A stretch of 64,000 nt of DNA from contig NZ_CP042856.1 in the NCBI RefSeq assembly GCF_008001035.1, forward strand, positions 2,418,001 to 2,482,000. The letters are read 5' to 3'. The notes under the pieces are model-generated. The model was not told where the DNA came from, did no database searches, and saw only the letters and a list, made by a program, of their open reading frames with translations. Origin of the DNA: Salinibacterium sp. dk2585. GTDB lineage: Bacteria > Actinomycetota > Actinomycetes > Actinomycetales > Microbacteriaceae. The number at the start of each line of letters is the position of its first letter. Positions within the stretch are counted from its first letter, which is position 1. Below are positions 33,936 through 41,595 of this stretch, piece by piece. Made by a program: the position numbers and the translations under genes.

Positions 33936-36260
33936 GTGACTTCCGCAGACGCCAGCCCCGCAGCATCCGCCCCGCTCGCGACGATCGCGACCGAGCCGCC
34001 CGTAGCGCTCAAGCGCCCGAGCGAGCGAGCACACCACGGCGACACCTTCGTCGACGACTACGAGTGGCTGCGCGAGAAGGAGAGCGCAGAGGTCGTCGCG
34101 CACCTTGAGGCCGAGAACGCCCACACGGATGCCGCGACCGCGCACCTGGCAAGCCTGCGCGAGAAGCTCTTCCAGGAGATCAAGGGCCGCGTCAAGGAGA
34201 CCGACCTCGGCGTGCCCGTGCGGGAGGGCGTCTGGTGGTACTACAGCCGCACGGTCGAAGGCCAGCAGTACGCGCTGCACTGCCGCGCCCCGATCGCGAG
34301 CCCCGACGACTGGACGACGCCCGCCCTCCCCGACGACGGCTCCGGCCTGCCGGGCGAGCGGGTGTTGCTCGACGACAACGCCGAGGCGGATGGCCACGAC
34401 TTCTACTCGCTCGGCAGCTTCGACGTGTCGGGCGACGGTTCCCTCATGCTGTGGGCGGTCGACGTCGTCGGTGACGAGCGCTACACGCTGCGGCTGCGGC
34501 CCCTGGCGACGGATGATTCGGGCGACAGTCGCCCCGAACCATCCGAGGTGCCCGGGCCGGTCGACACCCCCGCGCCGCCGCCCGAGGAGGTCATCGAGGG
34601 CATCGCGCCCGGCGCCTTCTTCGACGCGACGGGACGCTACGTCTTCTACACGACTGTTGATGATGCCTGGCGCCCCGACACCGTCTGGCGGCACGAGGTG
34701 GGCACGCCGGCGAGCGCGGACGTCAAGGTGTTCCACGAGCCCGACGACCGCTATTGGGTCGGCGCTGGCCTCACCCGCAGTCGCCGCTACCTCGTCATCC
34801 AGCTGGGCTCCAAGATCACGAGCGAGGCGCACGTGCTCGACGCGAGTGACCCGACCGGCGAGTTCCGGGTGGTGTGGCCGCGGCGCGAGGGCGTCGAGTA
34901 CTCGATCGAGCACGCGATCATCGACGGCGAAGACCGGCTGCTCATCATCCACAACGATGGGGCCCTGGACTTCGAGCTGGTGGATGTCGCGGCATCCGAC
35001 CCGCTCGGCGAGCGCCGCGTGCTCGTTCCGCACCGGCCGGGCATCCGTCTCGAGGATGTGGACGCCTTCGCGACACACCTCGTGCTCGAGTACCGGCGCG
35101 AGGCGCTGCCGAGGGTCGGTATCGCGCGCCTCGGCGGGGTGAGTAGCGCGGTTCGCTCAGAGCCGGCCGCGCGAACCGCGCCGATCGAGCCTGCGAGGGA
35201 GGACAGCGCCACATCGAAACCCGCACCCGAGGGTTTCGATACCGTCGCTGAGCGATTTACTCAGCCCGCGTTCGAAGAACTCGACTTCGACGAAGAACTC
35301 TTCTCCGCCGGCGCCCGCGGCAATCCCGAGTGGACCCAGCCGACCGTGCGCTTCGGCTACACAAGCTTCGTGACGCCCAGCACGGTGAGCGAGTACACGG
35401 TCGCGACCGGCGAGATCCGCGTACTCAAGCAGCAGCCGGTGCTGGGCGGCTACGACCCCGCCGACTATGTGCAGCGCCGCGAGTGGGCGACCGCCGAGGA
35501 TGGCACGCGCATCCCGATCTCGCTCGTGCACCGTCGCGACGTGACCCTGGAGAATGCGCCGACGCTGCTCTACGGCTACGGCTCCTACGAGCACAGCATC
35601 GACCCGGCCTTTTCGATCGCGCGGGTCAGCCTGCTCGACCGCGGCGTCGTCTTTGCGGTCGCGCACGTGCGCGGCGGCGGCGAGATGGGCCGCGACTGGT
35701 ACGAGCATGGCAAGACGCTCACGAAGCGCAACACTTTCACCGACTTCGTCGCGTGCGGGCAGCACCTCGTCGACACGGGCGTGACGACGCCCGAGCGGCT
35801 CATCGCGGAGGGCGGCAGCGCCGGCGGCCTGCTCATGGGCGCCGTCGCGAACCTCGCACCCTCGCTCTTCGCGGGTATCGTCGCGGCGGTTCCCTTCGTC
35901 GACCCGCTGACAAGCATCCTGGATCCCGAACTGCCGCTGACGGTCGTCGAGTGGGACGAGTGGGGCAACCCCCTCGCCGACCCCGAGGTCTACGCCTACA
36001 TGAAGTCGTACTCGCCCTACGAGAACGTGGCGGATGTCGCGTACCCGCGGATTCTCGCCGTCACAAGCTTCAACGACACCCGTGTGCTCTACGTCGAGCC
36101 GGCCAAATGGGTGGCGCGCCTCCGCGAGGTGGGGGCCCCTGTGCTGCTCAAATGCGAGATGGAGGCGGGTCACGGCGGTGTGAGTGGACGCTACAAGGCG
36201 TGGCAGGAGCGCGCGTGGGAACTCGCATGGATGCTCGACGTGTGGGGCATCCGTGACTGA
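33936..36260 (+). CDS. S9 family oligopeptidase (oligopeptidase B-like) with an inserted repeat element
   Basis: A 774-residue serine peptidase cleaving short peptides, probably after basic residues. The N-terminal beta-propeller is followed by the catalytic domain, with Ser628 in GGSAGGLLMG, a catalytic His in EAGHGGVSG, and the Asp in SFNDTRV region. About residues 402-446 form a low-complexity insert between YRREALPRVGIARL and the conserved FDEELFSAG; this coincides with palindromic DNA at 35141-35270. The start is either GTG 33936 or GTG 33915. Its stop overlaps the GTG start of the next gene. Confidence 0.9.
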   Translation: MTSADASPAASAPLATIATEPPVALKRPSERAHHGDTFVDDYEWLREKESAEVVAHLEAENAHTDAATAHLASLREKLFQEIKGRVKETDLGVPVREGVWWYYSRTVEGQQYALHCRAPIASPDDWTTPALPDDGSGLPGERVLLDDNAEADGHDFYSLGSFDVSGDGSLMLWAVDVVGDERYTLRLRPLATDDSGDSRPEPSEVPGPVDTPAPPPEEVIEGIAPGAFFDATGRYVFYTTVDDAWRPDTVWRHEVGTPASADVKVFHEPDDRYWVGAGLTRSRRYLVIQLGSKITSEAHVLDASDPTGEFRVVWPRREGVEYSIEHAIIDGEDRLLIIHNDGALDFELVDVAASDPLGERRVLVPHRPGIRLEDVDAFATHLVLEYRREALPRVGIARLGGVSSAVRSEPAARTAPIEPAREDSATSKPAPEGFDTVAERFTQPAFEELDFDEELFSAGARGNPEWTQPTVRFGYTSFVTPSTVSEYTVATGEIRVLKQQPVLGGYDPADYVQRREWATAEDGTRIPISLVHRRDVTLENAPTLLYGYGSYEHSIDPAFSIARVSLLDRGVVFAVAHVRGGGEMGRDWYEHGKTLTKRNTFTDFVACGQHLVDTGVTTPERLIAEGGSAGGLLMGAVANLAPSLFAGIVAAVPFVDPLTSILDPELPLTVVEWDEWGNPLADPEVYAYMKSYSPYENVADVAYPRILAVTSFNDTRVLYVEPAKWVARLREVGAPVLLKCEMEAGHGGVSGRYKAWQERAWELAWMLDVWGIRD
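35141..35270. repeat. Palindromic element inserted in frame in the oligopeptidase gene
   Basis: Within the coding sequence a segment begins GAGTAGCGCGGTTCGC and ends near GCTGAGCGATTTACTC. It contains a perfect inverted repeat ATCGAAACCC/GGGTTTCGAT at 35213-35222 and 35231-35240, and CGCGGTTCG/CGAACCGCG near the left end. GGTTTCGATAC and GAGTA at opposite ends resemble the dispersed palindromic repeats common in Microbacteriaceae genomes (from memory). It adds about 43 codons without disturbing the frame. Confidence 0.6.
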
Positions 36261-37284
36261 TGCCCCCTTTCCGAACTCAGGAGTTGGCCCTCCCTTCTCA
36301 GGAGCCGGCTTTCCCAACTCAGGAGCCAGCGGTCCCAACTCAGTAGCCAGCTTTCCCAACTCAGAAGCCAGCGTTCCTAGTTCAGGAACGGCCCTCCTGA
36401 GTTCTGGAACCGATCTCCTGAATTCGGAAAGCCAGCTCCTGCAGTGGGAAAGTTGGCGGGGTCGCGAGCGGGAGCACCAGGCGCGGGCCGACGCGCTGAC
36501 CGCCCGGTGGCGCGCGCGGCAGCAGTCGGGCTCGAAGCATCCCGTCGACGACTTCCTCTTCACGTACTACCCGGTGCGCCCCGCGACCCTGCGCCGCTGG
36601 CACCCGGGAGCGGGCGTCACGCTCGAGGGCGCCGCGACCAAGGAGCGCGCCGCCTGGAAGTGGTACCTGGTCGAGGGTGACGACGTGCGCGTCGACACGG
36701 CGGCGCTGCTCGCCCAGCGCGAGTCCAGCATCCGCTTCATCGTGTCGCTGCTGCAGAAGACGGCGACCCGACAGGCGAACTTCGGATGCTTCGGGCTGCA
36801 CGAATGGGCCATGGTGTACCGCTCAGACGAGACCCGTCACGAGGTGCCGCTGCGGCTCGGTGGCGCGGGCACGAACGAGGTCGTCGAGGGACACCGCATC
36901 GCGTGCAGCCACTTCGATGCGTTCCGCTTTTTCACGCCCGAGGCGGTGAGCCGAAACCGGCTTGTACCGAGCCGCGACAACCAGCCCGAACTTGAGCAGC
37001 CCGGCTGCCTGCACGCGGGCATGGACGTCTACAAGTGGGTCACGAAGCTCGGCCCGCTCGTGCCCGGCGAGGTGTTGCTCGACGCCTTCGAGTTGGCGCG
37101 CGACATCCGCCAGCTCGACATGCGCGCATCGCCGTATGACCTGCGCGAGTGGGGTTACCAGCCGGTCACTATTGAGACGCCCGAGGGCAAGGCGGAGTAT
37201 GTGCGCGAGCAGCGCGGCTTCGCCGAGCGCGGCAATGCGCTCCGGGAGCGCGTCATCGCGGCGGTCGTTCCCCTGTTGGGCTGA
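36253..37284 (+). CDS. Conserved actinobacterial protein (often labelled 3-methyladenine DNA glycosylase) with repeat-built N-terminus
   Basis: A 343-residue reading from GTG 36253, which overlaps the oligopeptidase stop. Residues from about 62 onward follow a conserved family: LLQWESWRGREREHQARADAL, HPVDDFLFTYYPVRP, GCFGLHEWAMVYR, EQPGCLHAGMDVYKW and LDMRASPYDL. Databases often name it 3-methyladenine DNA glycosylase, but I know no biochemical proof. Residues 6-68 are nine 7-residue repeats (FPNSGAS type) encoded by 21-bp DNA repeats. The last repeat, LLQWESW, is also the start of the conserved domain. The true start may therefore be nearer 36430. Confidence 0.75.
   Translation: MTDAPFPNSGVGPPFSGAGFPNSGASGPNSVASFPNSEASVPSSGTALLSSGTDLLNSESQLLQWESWRGREREHQARADALTARWRARQQSGSKHPVDDFLFTYYPVRPATLRRWHPGAGVTLEGAATKERAAWKWYLVEGDDVRVDTAALLAQRESSIRFIVSLLQKTATRQANFGCFGLHEWAMVYRSDETRHEVPLRLGGAGTNEVVEGHRIACSHFDAFRFFTPEAVSRNRLVPSRDNQPELEQPGCLHAGMDVYKWVTKLGPLVPGEVLLDAFELARDIRQLDMRASPYDLREWGYQPVTIETPEGKAEYVREQRGFAERGNALRERVIAAVVPLLG
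36268..36456. repeat. Nine-unit 21-bp repeat array at the 5' end of a gene
   Basis: Exactly nine contiguous 21-bp units. Units 1-5 follow TTTCCCAACTCAGGAGCCAG(C), and units 6-9 shift to the reverse-complement-like CTCCTGAGTTGGGAAAG type. All are in frame with the downstream gene and keep a 7-residue periodicity with no stop codon. The final unit overlaps the conserved protein start. Not a CRISPR: there are no spacers. Confidence 0.85.
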
Positions 37285-37331
37285 ACGTCCTGCCGGCCGC
37301 CCACCGCCCCCGCTCGCCACGCGGGAGTTGG

Positions 37332-37430
37332 CTTTTCCAGTACTCAGGAACTCCTGAGTTGGGAAAGCGAACTCCTGAGTTGGGAAAGCGAACTCCTGAG
37401 TTGGGAAAGCTGGCTCCTGAGTTGGGAAAG
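37332..37430. repeat. Second 21-bp repeat array between convergent genes
   Basis: CTCCTGAGTTGGGAAAGC units start at 37351, 37372, 37393 and 37414 (the last is partial), at 21-bp spacing; an inverted partial copy TTTTCCAGTACTCAGGAA lies at 37333-37350. It fills the gap between two convergent genes and ends 2 bp before the stop of the DarT-like gene. Orientation is opposite to units 1-5 of the first array, so the arrays form large inverted repeats around the gene at 36253-37284. Confidence 0.85.
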
Positions 37431-37432
37431 GG

Positions 37433-38323
37433 CTAGGAGCGAACGAACCAGGGCGGGTACACGGCAACGCGGATGTTGACGCCCGCGTCAGCCAGCACCG
37501 CCTTGACCTCATCGCGCGCCTTGGAGTTGGCGACGCCGATGAGGGAGATCGCCTCGATCGGCACGGGTCCGGCCACGAGCAGTTCAACGCCGGCGAGGGG
37601 TCGCTCGTCACCGTCGAGCGCCTCGATCGCGATGAGTCGACGCAGTTCGCGCCGGAGGGCGACAGGGTCGGCCGTCATGGGGGCGGTGGGGGCGGATGCC
37701 TCGTCGAGCGCGAGCACGAGTGGTGCCGCCTTCTCGATCTCGGCGACGGTCGTGGCGAGCATCACGTAGTCGCCGACCGAGCTCGTGCGCGCGGCTGCGC
37801 TGAGGCGGGGGTCGGGAGTGCCCGAGCGGATGTCGCCCCACAGCCCCGATTCGGGCGTTGCGAAGAAGGGCACGCAGTCGGCGACGACGCTGGGTGCTGA
37901 TTCCTCGGCCTCGACGGCATCCGTGCCGGTTTCGGCCGAGGCCGCGAGTCCGGCGGCGGCCTGCGCGGGCGCGGTAACCGCCTCAGGGAGTGTCGCCGCG
38001 CGCCGCTGCTCGCGGTGCGAGGGCGAACTGATGTCGATGTTGGGCTCGACCGAGTTCGCGGGGAGCAGCGCACCCCTCTCGGCGATGCCGGCGAGGTTGC
38101 GCACGTGCGTCAGGTGGAACACGCGGTGCGCCTCGACGTTGATGGGCTTGTCGACGGGGGCACCCGGGGCGCGCTTCGCGATCGCGGGGCGCGCGGGGCG
38201 CGGTGCCCCTGCGGAGGCGCGGGGCGTGCGGGCCTTGGTGACCTTCGGCGGTGCAGCGGGCGCGGGCTTGGGCGAACAGATGTCGCAGAGTTCTTTATCG
38301 AGTCCGTGGATGCATTCGCTCAC
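37433..38323 (-). CDS. DarT-like ADP-ribosyltransferase with N-terminal Cys motif
   Basis: A 296-residue protein. The N-terminus MSECIHGLDKELCDIC has a CxHx8CxxC zinc-type pattern, followed by a Pro/Ala/Lys-rich linker to about 60. The remainder aligns with DarT (DUF4433) DNA ADP-ribosyltransferases: VFHLTHVRNLAGIAERGALL (His70, His73), HREQRRAATLP (Arg107 likely matches the NAD-binding Arg), VADCVPFFATPESGLW, and GVELLVAGPVPIEAIS with Glu247 at the catalytic Glu position. A 35-residue low-complexity insert splits the NAD site region. No macrodomain antitoxin (DarG) is adjacent. Function is unknown; a toxin or DNA-modifying role is plausible. Confidence 0.7.
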   Translation of the reverse strand: MSECIHGLDKELCDICSPKPAPAAPPKVTKARTPRASAGAPRPARPAIAKRAPGAPVDKPINVEAHRVFHLTHVRNLAGIAERGALLPANSVEPNIDISSPSHREQRRAATLPEAVTAPAQAAAGLAASAETGTDAVEAEESAPSVVADCVPFFATPESGLWGDIRSGTPDPRLSAAARTSSVGDYVMLATTVAEIEKAAPLVLALDEASAPTAPMTADPVALRRELRRLIAIEALDGDERPLAGVELLVAGPVPIEAISLIGVANSKARDEVKAVLADAGVNIRVAVYPPWFVRS

Positions 38324-38410
38324 GCCGGGGGGCCTTTCGTCTCGGCATCCGCTGGGGCTAGGGCTGCCACTTCCAGAGTACGCGGCCCACAGACTCCCCG
38401 GCGACCGGGC

Positions 38411-39115
38411 TCAGGCGCTCTTGGCCTGCGCGGCCTCTCGATAGGTGGCGGTGACGAGGATCGGCATGTGGTCGGATGTGCCGCGCGGCAGCGTCTCGAC
38501 GCTGCCGATCTCGAGCCCCATCGAGGTGGCGAGGTCGAAGTGTCCTCGGAAGAACTTGTAGCGCGTGTAGGTGCGCGTGTCACTGAGCGTGAGGTCGTAG
38601 CCGTTCTCGCCGACCCGCCGCGTGAGCTGGTTCTTGAAGACCGGGTAGTTGTAGTCGCCGACCATAAGAGTGGGCAGACCAGGGCCCATGGCGTGCAGTT
38701 GCTCGTGCGCGACCCGGATCTGCTCGCGTCGCAGCGAGTTGAGGGCGGTGAGCGGTGCGGCGTGGAAGGAGGCGACCACGACCTCGCAGTCGTGCTTGAG
38801 GTCGACGAGGCGACTGCCGAGCAGGCGCTCGTGGGCGGGCTTCAGGAGGTGGTCGTGGAGCGACTTCTTGAGTTCGAATGCCTTCGTCTCGGTCGCCGTG
38901 AAGCGATCGCGACGGTAGTAGACGGCGAGGCCGAGCCGGTTGCGCCTCGTCGCATCGGCGAGGTGCATGCCGCCCACCTCGGCGGGAAGTTCGGCCGTGT
39001 CTGCCTCCTGCAGGCACATCAGGTCGAGGTCGTGTTCCTCGGCGAGCGCCTCAATCTCCCCCACCGCGCGGTGCTTGCGCAGGTTATAACTGACGACTTT
39101 CACTGCATTCCTCAA
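38411..39115 (-). CDS. Endonuclease/exonuclease/phosphatase family protein
   Basis: A 234-residue protein with the EEP fold: VVSYNLRKH at the N-terminus, MCLQEADTAE (metal-binding Glu), VVASFHAAPLTA, LMVGDYNYP (Asp and Asn) and GTSDHMPILVTA with the terminal Asp-His pair. Members hydrolyse phosphodiester bonds in nucleic acids or phospholipids. There is no signal peptide, so it should be cytosolic. It lies 87 bp upstream of the DarT-like gene on the same strand; a functional link is possible but unsupported. Confidence 0.88.
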   Translation of the reverse strand: MRNAVKVVSYNLRKHRAVGEIEALAEEHDLDLMCLQEADTAELPAEVGGMHLADATRRNRLGLAVYYRRDRFTATETKAFELKKSLHDHLLKPAHERLLGSRLVDLKHDCEVVVASFHAAPLTALNSLRREQIRVAHEQLHAMGPGLPTLMVGDYNYPVFKNQLTRRVGENGYDLTLSDTRTYTRYKFFRGHFDLATSMGLEIGSVETLPRGTSDHMPILVTATYREAAQAKSA

Positions 39116-39154
39116 TTGCCGGTGTTGCGGGACGGAGCTGGAGTGGCATCCACT

Positions 39155-39964
39155 CTATTCCGGTGAGGTGGGTGCTTCGTCCCACCCAGTTCGGGGCGTG
39201 CTGCAGCTCTCAGCGAAGACGTATTGGGAGGGCAGCTTGCGCTCGTGGCTGGTCCAGTCGATCGCGGGCCTGCGCTTGTCCTCCGGCACGTACCCGAGCC
39301 GGTAGACCGCCATGAGTTCGAGGTCGCCCGGCACTTCGAGCAGGCGTTCAATCTCGGCCCAGCGCCCCGGCACCTCCATGGGGAAGGAGACGAACTGGAT
39401 GCCCATCCCGAGTTCGACGGTGGCGAGCCAGACGTTCTCCATGGCCGCGCCCATGCTGAAGACCGAGTAGAAGGAGGAGAGTTCGCCTGGCCGGTATTCG
39501 CTGCGATCGAGCAGCACGGCCATGAGCAGCGGTGACCCTGCGACGAGCTTGCGGTTCTCGGCACCGAGCGTCTGCGGCACGTGCAGCGAGTTCATGAGCT
39601 TCTGCCCGCGCGGCGTGAACGCCTGCGAGGTGAAGGGCCGAAGGGCCGCCGGCATCCTGTCGAAGAGCATGCCGCTGCGCTTCTCGGCCATCTCCTTCTT
39701 CGAGAAGCGGAAGTAGGGCTTGTAGCGCTCGAAGAAGGTGCCGTTCGACATGGCCTCGGTCATGCTCTCGCCGCTGATGCGCGCAATGGTCTCGATCGTG
39801 TCGCGGTTCTCGATGAGCACGAACCGCCAGGGCTGGGAGTTGAGTTGCGAGGGCGCGCGGCCGGCGAGCTCGACGAGGAGCCGCTGGTGCTCCTCGGAGA
39901 TGGGGTCGGGCAAGAAGGGGCCGTTGGTGGTCTTGCGGCGGCGGATGGCGTCGAACAGTTCCAC
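39155..39964 (-). CDS. Nitroreductase family protein
   Basis: A 269-residue FMN-dependent oxidoreductase. [36 protein letters not shown] and [20 protein letters not shown] are the FMN-binding blocks of the nitroreductase fold. Family members reduce nitroaromatics, quinones or flavins with NAD(P)H. The GTG start at 39964 overlaps the last base region of the upstream membrane-protein stop (TAGTG), so the two genes are coupled. The longer open frame upstream is Arg-rich and rejected. Confidence 0.87.
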   Translation of the reverse strand: MELFDAIRRRKTTNGPFLPDPISEEHQRLLVELAGRAPSQLNSQPWRFVLIENRDTIETIARISGESMTEAMSNGTFFERYKPYFRFSKKEMAEKRSGMLFDRMPAALRPFTSQAFTPRGQKLMNSLHVPQTLGAENRKLVAGSPLLMAVLLDRSEYRPGELSSFYSVFSMGAAMENVWLATVELGMGIQFVSFPMEVPGRWAEIERLLEVPGDLELMAVYRLGYVPEDKRRPAIDWTSHERKLPSQYVFAESCSTPRTGWDEAPTSPE

Positions 39965-40473
39965 TACCCGCGCCGCTTCCGTCCCGCTGCCGGCGTCGTG
40001 CGCTTCTCCTTGCGCTTCTTGGCTCCGGCAACACCGGCGATGACGCCAGCGACCACATAGAAGGGCGCGGCGGTGAGGGCGACGATCGGATGCAGCGGGC
40101 TGCGGGCATCCACGGCGGAGAGGACACCGAGCGGCACGAGCGCGGGAAGCAGCACCCACGAGGCGAGCTTGCCCTTGTTCTTTCGCTTGTTGCCGGCTCC
40201 CTGGGGGCGCACCGGGGGAAGGCTCGCGCCGGCTTCCCGCCCCGCGATGACACCGCGCGGCTTGCGCGCGATGGCGCTGCGGGCGGAGAGCACGAGCGGA
40301 CCGAGCCCGTTCCAGACCACGAGCCCTGTGAGGCCCAGCGTCGAGATGTAGAGGGCGTGGTGAATCCAGCGGGCGCTGCTCGTGTCGACGACCTTGGTCG
40401 CGACGCCGAGGCCGAGACTCGCGTTCGCGGCATAGCTGATACAAGCGGCTGAGGTGAGCTTTGCGGTGTCCAT
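39964..40473 (-). CDS. Small membrane protein of unknown function
   Basis: A 169-residue protein with about three hydrophobic stretches ([50 protein letters not shown]) and a Lys/Arg-rich tail ([10 protein letters not shown]). I recognise no family. The start is taken at ATG 40473 with GAGGAG just upstream; GTG 40503 is an alternative. It is the first gene of a pair with the nitroreductase. The divergent MarR gene begins 163 bp away and may regulate it. Confidence 0.65.
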   Translation of the reverse strand: MDTAKLTSAACISYAANASLGLGVATKVVDTSSARWIHHALYISTLGLTGLVVWNGLGPLVLSARSAIARKPRGVIAGREAGASLPPVRPQGAGNKRKNKGKLASWVLLPALVPLGVLSAVDARSPLHPIVALTAAPFYVVAGVIAGVAGAKKRKEKRTTPAAGRKRRG

Positions 40474-40635
40474 GTCCTCCTCATGATCGACTCGAATGCC
40501 CACCCTGGATCATTTTCCCGGCTGGCGTTCAGACAAGCGGGATCCCTTGGCGTTACCCATCGCCGTGCCGAACAACCTGCAATACAGTGCACGCACGCCC
40601 CACCGCGCTCACGCCGTGCTCGAAGGAGCCTGAAG

Positions 40636-41079
40636 ATGGACAACAGCAAGCTGCCGCCGCCCTACCGCACACCCCGGCTGCGCAGGCTGCTCCACGTCCA
40701 CAGCACGCTCTGGTACGAGCACGTGTCCACCGAGATCACCTCGGTGCAGTACGTCGTGCTGTGGTGCCTCCATCACCACGGGGATCAGCCCCAGCGCGAG
40801 CTGCTCCGGCTCGCGCAGATCGACAAGTCCTCGCTCGCTGAGCTGCTGCGCCGCATGGAGCAGCAGGGCAACATCACGACCGCACGGGATCCCGACGACA
40901 AGCGATGCAAGACCGTCTCGATCACCGAGAAGGGGCGGCGCATCCACGACGAGCTCTCGACCGGCGCGGACCTCATCAACGACATGATGGCGAGCGGCCT
41001 GACGGCGGCTGAACTGAAGCAGTTCGACGCCACCCTCGAGAAGCTGCTCACCTCCGAGGTCATCCGGAGCGTCAACTAG
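40636..41079 (+). CDS. MarR-family regulator, first of two tandem paralogues
   Basis: A 147-residue winged-helix regulator: HSTLWYEHVSTEITSVQYVV, LLRLAQIDKSSLAELLRRME and RDPDDKRCKTVSITEKG give the recognition helix and wing. AAGGAG upstream of the ATG at 40636 fixes the start; the longer frame is rejected. The next gene, 84 bp on, is a clear paralogue. Divergent from the membrane protein/nitroreductase pair, which is a plausible target given MarR habits. Confidence 0.9.
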   Translation: MDNSKLPPPYRTPRLRRLLHVHSTLWYEHVSTEITSVQYVVLWCLHHHGDQPQRELLRLAQIDKSSLAELLRRMEQQGNITTARDPDDKRCKTVSITEKGRRIHDELSTGADLINDMMASGLTAAELKQFDATLEKLLTSEVIRSVN

Positions 41080-41163
41080 CCGCTTGGGCGCCTGGCACTA
41101 CAGTGATCGGAGATCGTCCGTACACGCGACGATTGGCCAGATCACGATGAAGTGTGGGGGAAC

Positions 41164-41595
41164 ATGACGGCGCCCGTCCCGTACCGAAGCCTCGCCATCA
41201 GGCGCGCGCTCCAGACCCACACGGCCCTCTGGCACGAACACGTCTCGAGCGAGACCACCTCTGTGCAGTACGGGGTGCTCTACTTCCTCAACGAGCACGG
41301 TGAGCTCGGCCAACGACAGCTCATGGACCTCACGCAGCTCGACAAGTCCTCGCTCGCGGAACTCCTGCGCCGCATGGAAGGCCAGGGCAGCGTCGAGACC
41401 CGTCGCGACGGCGACGACAAGCGCCGCAAGACCGTCACCATGACGAAGGAGGGCCGAGAACTCTTCGAGCAGCTGCGCCCTGCCGCGCTCCGGGTGAATG
41501 AGATGCTCACCGGCAACCTGAGCGACACCGAGAGGCAGTCACTCGATCGCCTGCTGGCGAAGATCGTCGACGACGGGGAACGCGCCGCCAGCTGA
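41164..41595 (+). CDS. MarR-family regulator, second of two tandem paralogues
   Basis: A 143-residue regulator. HTALWHEHVSSETTSVQYGV and LTQLDKSSLAELLRRMEGQG mirror the preceding protein closely, and the wing RRDGDDKRRKTVTMTKEG likewise, so the pair arose by tandem duplication. GTGGGGGAAC before the ATG acts as a ribosome site. Its stop abuts the stop of the convergent J-domain gene. Either the pair acts as heterodimers or each responds to a different signal; no data here. Confidence 0.9.
   Translation: MTAPVPYRSLAIRRALQTHTALWHEHVSSETTSVQYGVLYFLNEHGELGQRQLMDLTQLDKSSLAELLRRMEGQGSVETRRDGDDKRRKTVTMTKEGRELFEQLRPAALRVNEMLTGNLSDTERQSLDRLLAKIVDDGERAAS

Noticed and set aside
36268-36456. CRISPR-like array
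   Set aside because: Units are contiguous with no unique spacers, half are inverted, and no cas gene is near.
37433-39115. DarT-DarG toxin-antitoxin pair with the EEP protein as antitoxin
   Set aside because: The EEP protein has no macrodomain features and lies upstream with an 87-bp gap; it is an ordinary phosphodiesterase fold.
39155-40444. N-terminal extension of the nitroreductase upstream of 39964
   Set aside because: The added residues are Arg-rich and antisense-like, overlap the membrane-protein gene, and GTG 39964 matches the family start.
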